NCBI RefSeq assembly: GCF_003610465.1
Contig: NZ_RAQI01000001.1
Location: 434,001-498,000 of the forward strand
Length of the DNA stretch: 64,000 nucleotides
Reading direction: 5' to 3'
Source of the DNA: Xenorhabdus ehlersii
Lineage (GTDB): Bacteria > Pseudomonadota > Gammaproteobacteria > Enterobacterales > Enterobacteriaceae
Shown: piece by piece, positions 9,387 to 18,114 of the stretch
How the letters are laid out: the number at the start of each line of letters is the position of its first letter
Numbering within the stretch: position 1 is the stretch's first letter
Made by a program: the position numbers and the translations under genes
The notes under the pieces: generated by a model
Seen by the model: the letters and a program-made list of their open reading frames with translations, nothing else
The model's database searches: none
What the model was told of the DNA's origin: nothing

Positions 9387-10364
9387 TTAGCGTTCTTCGT
9401 GTTTCAAACCACCGCTCAACACACACAGGACGCCCATTAAATCTGCATGGCGGATAGCAACTTTGGCCTGGGTGTAAACTTTTGGCTTAGCATGATAGGC
9501 GATCCCCAATCCTGCCTTACGGATCATTTTCAGATCATTGGCGCCATCCCCAATAGCGACGGTTTGGCTCAGAGGAATATCCAGTGCTTTTGCCAATCTT
9601 ATCAGAGTGGTTGCCTTGTATTTTGCATCGACAATCGGCCCTTTGACCTTACCGGTCAGTTTGCCATTTTTTATCTCCAGTTGATTGGCAACTGCATCAA
9701 AAAGGCGTAGCTGCTGGCGAAGATTATCGGCAAAGAAAGTAAAACCACCGGAGGCAATCGCGACATGCCAATCCAATGATTGTAACTTGCGAACCAGACT
9801 GGTTAGCCCTGGCATAAGCGGAAGTGTTTCCATCACTTGCTGCAAGATTGATGCATCGGCGCCTGCCAACTGAGCAACTCGCTCGCGCAGACTTTCTGAA
9901 AAATCCAGTTCGCCTTGCATTGCCCGTTCTGTGATTTCCGCCACTTTATCACCAACTCCGGCCAGGCGGGCAATTTCATCAATGCATTCAATCTGGATAG
10001 CGGTAGAATCCATATCCATCACCAATAAGCCTGGTGAGCGGAGGCGAGGGATCTGCCCCAAGGGAACGACATCCAAACGACACTCATCTGCCTGCCGTTT
10101 AATGCGAGGCGAAAGGCTACCGGCAATACGGACAACCTGATAATCATCGATCCGCCATGAAGAGACCACCACAATGGCAGCGCCCAATCGGTGCTGGAAC
10201 TCGCTGATACGTTGTTTATCCAAACCACGTCCATACAGCAACCAGCCGCTATCTCCTGCCCGGTAATCCAGTGGCATGACTTCATCACCACTGAGGGATA
10301 GGGGTAATCCGGGCCATTTATGGATCTCATCCGGTAAGTAGCGATAGGCCAGATTATTAGACAT
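9387..10364 (-). CDS. serB: Phosphoserine phosphatase SerB
   Basis: Last step of serine synthesis: O-phosphoserine to serine. HAD-superfamily enzyme with the nucleophile motif DMDSTAIQIE, motif II ASGGFTFF and motif III GDGANDLKM, preceded by an ACT-like N-terminal regulatory region. The start at 10364 (MSNNLAYRYLP) gives 325 residues (E. coli 322) with AGGAG nine bases upstream; in-frame Mets further up leave this ribosome site inside the gene. Divergent from smp and followed by radA, as in E. coli. Confidence 0.96.
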   Translation of the reverse strand: MSNNLAYRYLPDEIHKWPGLPLSLSGDEVMPLDYRAGDSGWLLYGRGLDKQRISEFQHRLGAAIVVVSSWRIDDYQVVRIAGSLSPRIKRQADECRLDVVPLGQIPRLRSPGLLVMDMDSTAIQIECIDEIARLAGVGDKVAEITERAMQGELDFSESLRERVAQLAGADASILQQVMETLPLMPGLTSLVRKLQSLDWHVAIASGGFTFFADNLRQQLRLFDAVANQLEIKNGKLTGKVKGPIVDAKYKATTLIRLAKALDIPLSQTVAIGDGANDLKMIRKAGLGIAYHAKPKVYTQAKVAIRHADLMGVLCVLSGGLKHEER

Positions 10365-10613
10365 GAACATTGACTCCTGTAATTCCATATAATTTGGTGC
10401 AGGCAAAAAACGCTTTTCAAACTATCCTATCATTACCGCATCTGGCAACATGTGCTTTCTGAACATGGGATGAGATAACTATGATAAAAGCCAAGCTAAA
10501 AATTAGACTGCACAAGACGGCGATTATATTAATATGTATAGCACTGCTAGGCTGTGTCCCTTAATGTAAATTGATAGTATTCTCATCTAAACTGTTTTCA
10601 ATATGGGAAAAAG

Positions 10614-11069
10614 ATGATGGCACGCTACGACATTCCTGATGACGCATGGATAGTGATAGAACCTTGTTTGCCCCCGGTCCATTCAGAGCGAGCAGGACGT
10701 CCACATGTTGAACACCGCCGTGTGATGAATGGGATGTTCTGGGTCTTGTGCTCCGGGGCACCGTGGCGTGATTTACCTGAACGCTATGGCCCTTGGAAAA
10801 CGGTCTATAACCGATTTAATCGCTGGTCAAAATCGGGCATTATCAACAAGATATTTAATCGGTTACTGTCCATTCTGGATGAAAAAGGCTTGATTGACTG
10901 GGCTGAAATTTGCCTGGATGGCAGCAATATTCGCGCGAGTAAAGATGCCGCAGGCGCGAAAAAAAACATCCCGATATCACTGACGATCATGCGCTGGGTC
11001 GCTCACGCGGTGGTTATGGCACCAAAATCCACCTGGCAACCGACGGAAAGGGTTTTCCCCTCAACCTGA
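10614..11069 (+). CDS. IS427-group transposase, orfA part (copy 1)
   Basis: A 151-residue N-terminal part of an IS5-family DDE transposase, with the DUF4096-like start (IPDDAWIVIEPCLPP) and the first catalytic Asp in ICLDGSN. The true transposase continues in the -1 frame after a run of eight A at about 10959-10966. Slippage there would replace the last residues of orfA by KKHPDITDDHALGRSRGG.., joining orfB. This is a typical programmed -1 frameshift arrangement, not a decay mutation. Confidence 0.9.
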   Translation: MMARYDIPDDAWIVIEPCLPPVHSERAGRPHVEHRRVMNGMFWVLCSGAPWRDLPERYGPWKTVYNRFNRWSKSGIINKIFNRLLSILDEKGLIDWAEICLDGSNIRASKDAAGAKKNIPISLTIMRWVAHAVVMAPKSTWQPTERVFPST

Positions 11070-11458
11070 TGTTGACCGCTGGGCAAGCTCATGAAAGTCA
11101 ATCCGCCATCCCTTTGCTCGACGGCATTGGTATACAACGCAAAAATGGTTTCATGAAACGACGTGGCAAAGCCGTGCTGGCAGACAAAGGGTATTCGAGT
11201 AGAAAGCTCCGCGGTTATCTGCGTAAATTGAGGATCAAAAGCGTTATTCCTTATAAAATCAATGAAAAAGGCAGTGCTGATGGTCGTACGCAATTTGATG
11301 AACAGGCTTATCGTGACCGCAATGTTGTCGAACGCTGTTTCGGTTTTCTGAAAGGAAATCGGCGTATTGCAACCCGTTACGAAAAAACCGCCCGAAACTA
11401 TTTGTCCATGGTGAAATTAGGCTGTATTCGACTCTTTTACAGGCGGTTATCTAATTAA
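11069..11458 (+). CDS. IS427-group transposase, orfB part (copy 1)
   Basis: A 129-residue C-terminal transposase part with the second catalytic Asp in VLADKGYSS and the Glu in VVERCFGFLKGNRR. It overlaps the orfA stop by one base. Probably made mainly as an orfAB fusion by -1 frameshifting at the upstream A8 run. Translation is identical to copy 2. Confidence 0.9.
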   Translation: MLTAGQAHESQSAIPLLDGIGIQRKNGFMKRRGKAVLADKGYSSRKLRGYLRKLRIKSVIPYKINEKGSADGRTQFDEQAYRDRNVVERCFGFLKGNRRIATRYEKTARNYLSMVKLGCIRLFYRRLSN

Positions 11459-12081
11459 GGGACGCAGCCTAGTACTGCTGATGCAGGGAGTTTCCTATTT
11501 CAGCCGTTCTCAACAACAGGCGCATATGGATCAATTTGAAGATCTGGCGAAAACATTGGCGAAACAGGTCGCATTCAGCTTGTCTGATTATATGGAGAAT
11601 GGTAGCAAAGATCTTAATAATAAAAAGATTGTCGCTAACTTAGATTATTTGACTAGCAATAGCCGCATTTTGGATGCCAGTGTCTATCTGGAGAATGGCA
11701 CACAGATAGCACGAAGTGGTGAACCGATTTCTGTTCGTGAACGATTATCGTTGGAAGGCAAAAAATCCAGTAGTTATTTCAACCAACAAATTGTTGTGCC
11801 AATACCAGGAAAAAATCATCCAAAAGGTTTTCTTCGCCTGACACTGGATACGCATCGATTGGCAACTGAGGCTAAGCAGGTCGATAATACAACGAACTTA
11901 CTCAGGATAATGCTCCTGCTATCTTTGGCGATTGGATTTATTCTGGCTCATAACTTGCTAAAACTGTCTCCTAGTCGCTGGCAACAATCCCCTTATCTGC
12001 TGACTGCCAATACCAAACCTTCTGATGAAACAGAAAGTAAAGTGCAAGATGATGATAACCAAAGATAATGTGACATTACCG

Positions 12082-12393
12082 TTAGTTATTGTGCGGATGA
12101 CTTTCCTCATTATCAATGTGCTTTCCATAATACCGCTTGAAACAAATGGAATAGAGGACGCCGTGTAGAAGTGCAATCATTACTGCGCCATAAAACACAA
12201 TCGGCCGATGGGCAACATTAATATGCACAATCGGAATATTGTTAAAACGAAAGATATACATATGAAAGGCCATAGCTGCGATTGCAAGTAAGATCCCCGC
12301 TGCGTTGTGGTGGATCCGGTGTGACAGCAGGAACCATTTTAAGGTGAAGAAAAAAGGGATAAGCATTAATAAAGAAATAACTACATAAACCAT
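12082..12393 (-). CDS. Small integral membrane protein of unknown function
   Basis: A 103-residue hydrophobic protein with three likely membrane segments: about 3-22 (VISLLMLIPFFFTLKWFLL), 32-48 (GILLAIAAMAFHMYIF) and 65-85 (PIVFYGAVMIALLHGVLYSI). The tail is His/Asp/Glu-rich (KHIDNEESHPHNN). The start at 12393 is chosen because AAGGAA lies 6 bases ahead of it; the ATG two codons earlier directly abuts that site. It converges on smp with 13 bases between the stops. No family recognised; the compact size and spacing suggest a real gene. Confidence 0.6.
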   Translation of the reverse strand: MVYVVISLLMLIPFFFTLKWFLLSHRIHHNAAGILLAIAAMAFHMYIFRFNNIPIVHINVAHRPIVFYGAVMIALLHGVLYSICFKRYYGKHIDNEESHPHNN

Positions 12394-12580
12394 TATCATT
12401 TCCTTAAGTTTTTATTTGGAACGTTGATGTAAGTAGATAGATTGAACGCTGTCATAAACATGCAGCGTGTTTCAATTATCTATTTAATATGCCTGTTATT
12501 TAGCGTTGTGAAGTAAGTCTATAACATAGTTCATACATAAATAGTAAACATAGTTATTATTAATATTTTTGATTTGTTAG

Positions 12581-12703
12581 ATAAATTATAGTGTTTTATG
12601 GAAGAATTCTATTCAAGTACATGACCTGAACCCTGCTGAAGAACAGCGTTCAGGCCTGTTGGAATGGATAGATGAATCTATAGAGGATGATTTTACTAAC
12701 TAG
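12581..12703 (+). other. Possible coding remnant in the 12.4-12.7 kb gap
   Basis: An open frame without an ATG ends in a hydrophilic, gene-like C terminus (DLNPAEEQRSGLLEWIDES..) at the TAG at 12701-12703, overlapping the dkgA stop region. The rest of the gap (12394-12580) is AT-rich with nothing recognisable. It could be the tail of a deleted gene; no family identified. Confidence 0.25.
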
Positions 12704-13530
12704 AATTGATTGTAAGTATCGGGATTTGGCCCTATTCGCTTCCCGATGTCCAGTTCAGCCATCGCTGTTAAGTCTTCTTTTTCCAGTCTGAAATCAAATA
12801 CATCAAAATTTTCTTTAATACGGGCAGGTGTAACTGATTTAGGAATGGTAATCATGCCGCATTCAAGATGCCAACGAATGACAATTTGCGCTGGCGTCTT
12901 ACCGTATTTAAGTGCCAGACGTTCAACCAATGAAGAATTAAAAACGCCTTTTCCCCCCCGTGATAACGGGCTCCAGGATTCGGTTGTAATATGATGGGTA
13001 GCATTCCATGAGTGAAGTTGTCGCTGTTGCAGCAGAGGATGCAATTCAATTTGGTTGATTACAGGAACGACACCTGTTTCCTGGATTATTTTTTGTAAAT
13101 GCTCGATATGAAAATTACACACTCCAATACTGCGAGTCAGGCCAGCTTCTTTCAGTTTAATCAGTTGCTTCCATGCATCAACATAATGATCCTGTTCGGG
13201 CACTGGCCACTGGATGAGATAGAGATCAACATAATCTAACTGTAGTTTGTCCAGGCTTTCTTGTAATGCCGCCCGAGCATCCAGGTGGCGATCATTCCAA
13301 AGTTTGGTGGTGATGAAAATTTCTTCGCGTGGGATATCAGTTTCCTTTAAGGCTTTTCCCACCCCTTCTTCGTTATGAAAAATTGCTGCTGTATCAATGG
13401 AGCGATAACCGACTTCTAATGCGGTATGGAGAGACTCAACAACCTGTTCATTACTCGCTTTCCAAACGCCAAGCCCCAATTGTGGCATGTGATTCTCATC
13501 AGCGAGTTTAATAATTGTCTGTTGACCCAT
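12700..13530 (-). CDS. dkgA: DkgA-like aldo-keto reductase with altered catalytic residues
   Basis: A 276-residue homologue of 2,5-diketo-D-gluconate reductase A / methylglyoxal reductase (E. coli 275 aa), an NADPH-dependent TIM-barrel enzyme. The overall match is high (MPQLGLGVW, GKTPAQIVIRWHL, IPKSVTPARIKENFDV). In the catalytic tetrad Asp46 and Lys76 are present, but Tyr is replaced by Phe51 (DTAAIFHNE where E. coli has DTAAAYKNE) and His by Gln107 (YLIQWPV for YLMHWPV). Both codons were checked on the DNA. Normal reductase activity is doubtful; the cofactor site looks kept. AGGAGG lies 7 bases upstream, inside the end of the yqhD remnant. Confidence 0.9.
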   Translation of the reverse strand: MGQQTIIKLADENHMPQLGLGVWKASNEQVVESLHTALEVGYRSIDTAAIFHNEEGVGKALKETDIPREEIFITTKLWNDRHLDARAALQESLDKLQLDYVDLYLIQWPVPEQDHYVDAWKQLIKLKEAGLTRSIGVCNFHIEHLQKIIQETGVVPVINQIELHPLLQQRQLHSWNATHHITTESWSPLSRGGKGVFNSSLVERLALKYGKTPAQIVIRWHLECGMITIPKSVTPARIKENFDVFDFRLEKEDLTAMAELDIGKRIGPNPDTYNQF

Positions 13531-13541
13531 TATTACCTCCT

Positions 13542-13704
13542 TTAGGTTTGGAATTTTTTGATCATGGCTGGGACAGAACTGCCATCAAGCTGGTCATCAG
13601 AGAGGTGGACTTTTACGCCCAGACTTTCAAAAAAACCGACGGGTGGCGTGGATAACTTTATTGATTCGTTTTTCTTTTAAACCCTCCGTAAACCTGCCCA
13701 ATCC
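13542..13704 (-). pseudogene. yqhD: Decayed 3' remnant of yqhD (NADPH-dependent aldehyde reductase)
   Basis: On the minus strand this reads GLGRFTEGLKEKRI.., then ..IHATRRFF, and, after one extra T in a T7 run, ESLGVKVHLSDDQLDGSS and VPAMIKKFQT followed by a stop. This matches the C-terminal part of E. coli YqhD (..ATRNFFEQLGVPTHLSDY, GLDGSSIPALLKKL..). The frame is shifted and the 5' part and normal C terminus are gone. Position and orientation (yghB, yqhD, dkgA) agree with E. coli, where yqhD precedes dkgA. Confidence 0.8.
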
Positions 13705-13782
13705 TGAAGTACATCGGCATCCTGGGATGCCATTCAGCATAAGCGTTATGTCCATTCCATTCAGGGGAAGTTATTCAGCATG

Positions 13783-14454
13783 TTATTTGTTTTTCTTTGC
13801 TGTTTTTTTCTTATGACGCCAATACATCAGTACAGAAGCGGACAACCCACTGATCAACAGAATGACAGGTAAAATCACCAAAATATTCATGACTATATCT
13901 TGATGTGCTTTAACGAAAGGGATCTGGTTCAAAATATAACCAAAACCCACGATAATAATGACCCATAAGAAGCCACTTAACCAGTTAAAAAATTGAAAGC
14001 GTTTATTATTTAGGCCAGAAATACCGGCAAATGTTGGCAGGAGAGTGCGAACAAACGCTAAAAAGCGTCCGATAAGCAGGGCAGACAAACCGTGTTTAGA
14101 GAATAATACATTGGCACGTTGGCGATATTGCAAGGGAAGTTGAGCCAGCCAGTTTTTGACAATACGGGTATGGCCGAGCCAGCGCCCCTGTAAATAACCC
14201 AGCCAACAACCCAGGCTTGCCGCGATGGTTAGCAGCACTACCGTGGGGATGAAACTCATGACGCCTTTGGCAATTAAGGCACCGGAAAGCACCAGCAGAG
14301 TATCGCCGGGCAAAAAGGCAGCTGGCAGTAGCCCGTTTTCCAACACTAGCGTGACAAAGAGAACGCCATAAATAACCCAGATGACATCTGGATTGGCAAG
14401 TTGGTTAAAATCATGATGCCAGAGTGCATGCACGATCTCGCTTAACGTTTCCAT
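13783..14454 (-). CDS. yghB: DedA-family membrane protein YghB
   Basis: A 223-residue inner-membrane protein of the DedA family (E. coli YghB 219 aa), needed with YqjA for envelope homeostasis and proton-motive-force-dependent growth; the family includes lipid scramblases. Conserved DedA features are [30 protein letters not shown] and the amphipathic-helix arginine motif [16 protein letters not shown]. There are four to five hydrophobic segments and a basic tail ([11 protein letters not shown]). It lies next to metC, as in E. coli; the same orientation and a gap of about 160 bases suggest separate or weak coupling. Confidence 0.93.
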   Translation of the reverse strand: METLSEIVHALWHHDFNQLANPDVIWVIYGVLFVTLVLENGLLPAAFLPGDTLLVLSGALIAKGVMSFIPTVVLLTIAASLGCWLGYLQGRWLGHTRIVKNWLAQLPLQYRQRANVLFSKHGLSALLIGRFLAFVRTLLPTFAGISGLNNKRFQFFNWLSGFLWVIIIVGFGYILNQIPFVKAHQDIVMNILVILPVILLISGLSASVLMYWRHKKKTAKKNK

Positions 14455-14615
14455 TGTTTATCCTGTAACTTTTGCGAGTAAAAATAATTAACAAACAGAT
14501 CTGCCTCAGTGTACCGCAAAATGATGAGATAGGGGGTGATTTGATTCAGCATCAGGGAAACCGTGGCCATCTGCAAATACGCAGTAAAGAGATAGCCACA
14601 ATTTAAAGGTGAAAG

Positions 14616-15809
14616 TTACCGAGTCGCCAAACGAGCAAAACCGGCTTCTAGATCATCAATCAAGTCTTGTGGATTTTCCAGCCCGATATGGAGACGGAAT
14701 AAGGTGCCCGTTTTTTGTGGCGAAGGGTATTGACGCAGTCGTTGAAGCATTTCTGGTTGAATGCCTAAAATCAATGACTCAAAACCTCCCCACGAAAAGG
14801 CCATCTTAAAATGACTCAGGTTATCGAGATAATCAGCAAATTGTTGAGGTGTAAGTTGGATATTCAGGAGAAAAGAAAATAGTCCACAGGAGCCAGTGAA
14901 ATCGCGCTGAAAGAACTGATGCCCTGGGCAAGAAGGCAGGGCAGGGTGGTAAACTTCGGCAACTTCCGGCCGCTGTGCAAGCCATTTGGCAATTTTGATA
15001 CTGTTTTCTTCGTGTTGTTTTAAACGAACCGCTAACGTGCGCAGCCCTCGGTTTGCCATATATACCGTATCGGGATCGGCAATTTGCCCTAGCAGGTAAG
15101 ATCCTTCTCTAAGCTGATCCCAACATCGTGCATTGGCAACTGCTGTCCCCAGCATTCCGTCTGAATGGCCAATAATATATTTGGTGGCAGATTGAATGGA
15201 AATATCGATGCCAAACTCCAGGGCCTTGAACAGTACGCCAGTCGCCCATGTATTATCGATGATAATGACAATCTCAGAATTGACTTGTCGAATAGCCCGC
15301 ACGATGGCAGGAATATCTTGAACCTCCATCGTTAGGGAGCCAGGTGATTCAAGAAAGATAACTTTGGTATTGGGTTGAATCAGAGAAGCAATGTTTTCTC
15401 CGATCATGGGGTCAAAATAATCGGTGGAAATCTCCATTTTTTTCAGAACGTGATGGCAAAATTCCTGTGTGGGTTCATAGGCCGTACCTGTCATTAAAAC
15501 ATGATCACCAGTTTTTACAAATGCCAGAATTGAATGGGTAATAGCTGCCGTACCGGAAGGATATAGTGCACAGCCAGCACCGCCTTCCAGCTCAGACATT
15601 GCTTCTTGGAAGGCAAAATGAGTCAGTGTGCCACGGCGTCCATAAAATAATTCACCCTTGGCACGGTTCTTCAAGGCTTGTTTTAAGTCTTCAACAGTAT
15701 CGAAAATGACAGATGAAGTGCGTTGAATCAGAGGGTTAACAGCACTTTGCGTATATCTTTTTTGTCTCCCTGCACTAACTAATAAGGTTTCTAGTTTTTT
15801 TTCTGTCAT
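14616..15809 (-). CDS. metC: Cystathionine beta-lyase MetC
   Basis: PLP enzyme converting cystathionine to homocysteine, pyruvate and ammonia in methionine synthesis. It has 397 residues from the ATG at 15809, which has GGGGA eight bases upstream; a TTG five codons earlier is less likely. The PLP-binding lysine is Lys210 in [12 protein letters not shown]. Other Cys/Met-metabolism family motifs are [24 protein letters not shown] and DNTWATG. Divergent from exbB with yghB downstream, the E. coli arrangement. No convincing MetJ box was found by eye. Confidence 0.95.
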   Translation of the reverse strand: MTEKKLETLLVSAGRQKRYTQSAVNPLIQRTSSVIFDTVEDLKQALKNRAKGELFYGRRGTLTHFAFQEAMSELEGGAGCALYPSGTAAITHSILAFVKTGDHVLMTGTAYEPTQEFCHHVLKKMEISTDYFDPMIGENIASLIQPNTKVIFLESPGSLTMEVQDIPAIVRAIRQVNSEIVIIIDNTWATGVLFKALEFGIDISIQSATKYIIGHSDGMLGTAVANARCWDQLREGSYLLGQIADPDTVYMANRGLRTLAVRLKQHEENSIKIAKWLAQRPEVAEVYHPALPSCPGHQFFQRDFTGSCGLFSFLLNIQLTPQQFADYLDNLSHFKMAFSWGGFESLILGIQPEMLQRLRQYPSPQKTGTLFRLHIGLENPQDLIDDLEAGFARLATR

Positions 15810-16003
15810 GGCATCATTCCCCAAGTTATTTCCTGCCTGTATCTAAATAGAATCGTTCAAATAATGATTAGCAAGTTAAAAGATTTGGGGTGGTTTTACC
15901 AAAGAGATTCACGCAACTTGACGAAAATTCAAGGTGAGCTGGCGATGGTAAATCAGGATCGATTAACGAAGGAACATCATTAAGTGGTACTTTTTTATTA
16001 AAT

Positions 16004-16022
16004 AGTAATGATAATTACTATC
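16004..16022. promoter_or_regulatory. Fur box upstream of exbBD
   Basis: AGTAATGATAATTACTATC matches 15 of 19 positions of the Fur consensus GATAATGATAATCATTATC. It lies about 250 bases before exbB in the metC-exbB divergent region, consistent with iron repression of exbBD. The leader from 16023 to 16274 also contains a short hairpin (CTTGCAG..CTGCAAG near 16130) and no gene. Confidence 0.75.
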
Positions 16023-16274
16023 AAATCGCCAAATGTCTGATATCATTTGTAGCGGACTTTTTCCTCTTTCGAGGTAAGAGGCATGGATCAGGGTTCAAAC
16101 GAGACCAGTATCTTCCTGAATGCACCTTGCAGTGTCGTTATCAAGCTGCAAGAGGGCAGAGATGCATGGTCAAAAAATGAGCCATGACTCAGAAAATATT
16201 AGGATTAGCAAGATGAGTAAACGTGATTCACTGCTAAGTAACAGAATCTATAAGAAAGAGAGTAAGGCTAACTG

Positions 16275-17234
16275 ATGCGTAATTTGACAGCTTCTATTCT
16301 ATTGGCACTCGGATTAACAAGTTCAGCATGGGCTGATACAACACCAGCCACACCAGAAAATCAGGCTTCTGCTCAGGTAGCCGCTCCGGCAACATCAGCA
16401 TCTCCCGCAGCTGCGCAAGCGGCTGAACCAACAACTGATAAGCAGAAAACTGATGCACTATCAGTCCCAGATGCGCAAACCGTGACGACTGAAGAAACCG
16501 TTGTGGCACCAATTGAAGAAGTTTCTGGCAACCAGTCTGGTGGTTTCGCAACGGATCTGTCTGTTTGGGGCATGTATCAAAACGCAGATGCGGTAGTAAA
16601 AACCGTTATGGTGGGCTTAGTGATAGCTTCTGTCATCACATGGGCGCTGTTTTTCTCCAAAGGTACAGAACTCTTAATGGCTCGCCGCCGTTTGTGTAAA
16701 GAGCAATTGGCTTTGGCTGAAGCTGCCAATCTGGATGCGGCAGTGAAAATTGCAGCAGATTTTGGCAATCGCAGCATCAGTCGTCTGTTGTTGAGTGAAG
16801 CACAATCGGAGCGTGCCCTGTCTGCTGACAGCATTGACAAGGTTGGAACTAAAGAGCGAACTTCGTTCCGCATGGAACGTGCCGTCGCAGCAATTAGCCG
16901 CCATATGGGGCGTGGTAACGGTTATCTGGCGACCATTGGTGCAATTTCTCCATTTGTGGGGCTGTTTGGTACTGTTTGGGGGATCATGAATAGCTTTATC
17001 GGCATCGCTCACTCACAAACCACTAACCTGGCCGTTGTTGCACCAGGGATTGCGGAAGCCCTGTTAGCGACAGCATTGGGGCTGGTGGCAGCAATCCCTG
17101 CGGTAGTGATTTATAACGTCTTTGCTCGCGTTATTTCGTCATACCGTGGTCAGGTGGGTGACATGGCCGCTAAGGCAATTCTGTTGCTGGGGCGTGATCT
17201 TGATCTGGCTGAAAGCAAAGCAGAAGCAAGGTAA
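16275..17234 (+). CDS. exbB: TonB-system proton channel subunit ExbB, long form with signal peptide
   Basis: Inner-membrane subunit that with ExbD converts proton motive force into TonB movement for outer-membrane uptake of siderophores, heme and vitamin B12. It has 319 residues, longer than E. coli ExbB (244). The N terminus is a cleavable signal peptide ([20 protein letters not shown]) followed by about 75 Ala/Thr/Pro-rich periplasmic residues, as in the long ExbB type of Serratia and Pseudomonas. Three membrane segments follow: [37 protein letters not shown] and [20 protein letters not shown] Fur box lies upstream, and exbD starts six bases after the stop. Confidence 0.95.
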   Translation: MRNLTASILLALGLTSSAWADTTPATPENQASAQVAAPATSASPAAAQAAEPTTDKQKTDALSVPDAQTVTTEETVVAPIEEVSGNQSGGFATDLSVWGMYQNADAVVKTVMVGLVIASVITWALFFSKGTELLMARRRLCKEQLALAEAANLDAAVKIAADFGNRSISRLLLSEAQSERALSADSIDKVGTKERTSFRMERAVAAISRHMGRGNGYLATIGAISPFVGLFGTVWGIMNSFIGIAHSQTTNLAVVAPGIAEALLATALGLVAAIPAVVIYNVFARVISSYRGQVGDMAAKAILLLGRDLDLAESKAEAR

Positions 17235-17240
17235 TAAATT

Positions 17241-17666
17241 ATGGCAATACGTCTTAATGAAGATTTGGACGATAACGGCGAACTGCATGAAATTAACGTC
17301 ACGCCGTTTATTGACGTGATGTTAGTGCTGTTGATTATTTTCATGGTGGCAGCACCATTGGCAACGGTAGATATTAAAGTTGATTTGCCGGCATCAACCG
17401 CTAAGCCGCAACCACGACCAGAAAAACCGGTATTTTTGACTGTGAAAGCCGATAAGCAGTTGTATGTGGGAGATCAGGCAATTGATCGTGATAACTTGTC
17501 TGTCGTATTGGATCAAACCACGCAATCCAACAAAGACACGACAATTTTCTTCCAGGCTGATAAAACAGTGGATTATGAAACTCTGATGAGCGTCATGGAT
17601 TCTCTACGCAAGGCGGGTTATCTCAAAGTGGGATTAGTGGGAATGGAATCAGTTTCCGCGCAATAA
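17241..17666 (+). CDS. exbD: TonB-system proton channel subunit ExbD
   Basis: A 141-residue partner of ExbB (E. coli 141 aa). Single N-terminal membrane helix with the proton-carrying Asp in INVTPFIDVMLVLLIIFMV (Asp at about residue 25), then a periplasmic domain that contacts TonB. Translationally linked to exbB (6-base gap) and followed by a strong hairpin at 17691-17721. Confidence 0.97.
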   Translation: MAIRLNEDLDDNGELHEINVTPFIDVMLVLLIIFMVAAPLATVDIKVDLPASTAKPQPRPEKPVFLTVKADKQLYVGDQAIDRDNLSVVLDQTTQSNKDTTIFFQADKTVDYETLMSVMDSLRKAGYLKVGLVGMESVSAQ

Positions 17667-17690
17667 CTTTTCTTTGCTCACCCGAAATAT

Positions 17691-17721
17691 GAACTGCCCG
17701 AATCGTTAATCGGGCAGTTTT
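17691..17721 (+). terminator. exbD terminator, first copy of a 31-bp direct repeat
   Basis: Stem AACTGCCCGA/TCGGGCAGTT with an 8-base loop, followed by TTTT. The whole 31-base unit recurs identically at 18394-18424, flanking the dinJ-yafQ cassette. Confidence 0.85.
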
Positions 17722-17796
17722 AAGTAATCACTCTCATATTCTCTCTTTTAACCCGAATGGCTGCATATTTAGATTAATGTCTTCATATTTGATTAT

Positions 17797-17814
17797 GTAT
17801 CTCAATTGAGCTAC
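17797..17814. promoter_or_regulatory. Palindromic operator candidate upstream of dinJ
   Basis: GTATCTCAATTGAGCTAC is an 18-base palindrome with one mismatched pair around the perfect core CTCAATTGAG, 33 bases upstream of the dinJ start. A DinJ-YafQ autorepression site is expected at this position. Confidence 0.5.
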
Positions 17815-17847
17815 AGTGTGTTTATTGACCAATGTAGGGGATTCAAC

Positions 17848-18108
17848 ATGGCTGCAAATGCGTTTGTTCGTGCTCGTATAGATGAAACACTAAAAAATGA
17901 AGCTGCTGAAGTGCTGGCTAGCATGGGCTTAACTGTATCTGACTTAATTAGAATTACTTTGACCAAAGTAGCCAAAGAGAAGGCGTTACCGTTCGATCTG
18001 CGTAATCCTAACGCACTAACTGCAAAAACCATTGCTGATAGTGAAAACGGTATAAATATCCATAAAGCGAAAGATGTTGACGATCTATTTGATAAATTGG
18101 GTATTTAA
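17848..18108 (+). CDS. dinJ: Antitoxin DinJ (RelB/DinJ family)
   Basis: Ribbon-helix-helix antitoxin that neutralises YafQ and represses its own operon. The start at 17848 (MAANAFVRARIDE) gives 86 residues and has AGGGG six to seven bases upstream; a further 14 codons upstream are open but unlike the family. Strongly similar to E. coli DinJ, including GLTVSDLIRITLTKVAKEKA and the C-terminal HKAKDVDDLFDKLGI that wraps the toxin. The yafQ start follows six bases after the stop. Confidence 0.95.
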   Translation: MAANAFVRARIDETLKNEAAEVLASMGLTVSDLIRITLTKVAKEKALPFDLRNPNALTAKTIADSENGINIHKAKDVDDLFDKLGI

Positions 18109-18114
18109 TGAGCC

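Larger units (their letters stand above)
10550..11469 (+). mobile_element. IS5-family (IS427-group) insertion sequence, copy 1, 920 bp
   Basis: The ends are GGCTGTGTCCCTTAA on the left and the reverse complement of GGCTGCGTCCCTTAA on the right, imperfect by one base. The target is CTAG with TA duplicated (10548-10549 and 11470-11471), typical of the IS427 group. It encodes orfA and orfB. A second copy with the same length and identical encoded proteins lies in opposite orientation at 43458-44377. Confidence 0.92.
10481..12068 (+). pseudogene. smp: smp (ytjB) interrupted by an IS427-group element
   Basis: Smp is a membrane-associated protein encoded divergently from serB; its function is not established. 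The coding sequence starts at 10481 and runs 23 codons (ending ..IALL) to the insertion at 10549. It resumes at 11472 with VLLMQGVSYFSR and continues to the stop at 12068. Removing the element and one copy of the TA target duplication restores a single 221-codon frame closely matching E. coli Smp (214 aa), including the N-terminal membrane anchor and the DNTTNLLRIMLLLSLAIG segment near the C terminus. The downstream part can be translated alone from the ATG at 11481, but it lacks most of the anchor. The disruption looks recent because no other lesion is visible. Confidence 0.93.

Noticed and set aside
12852..13049. Short minus-strand frame inside dkgA
   Set aside because: Overlaps dkgA in another frame; no support.
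16294..17012. Several antisense frames across exbB
   Set aside because: Shadows of the Ala/Thr-rich exbB coding sequence.
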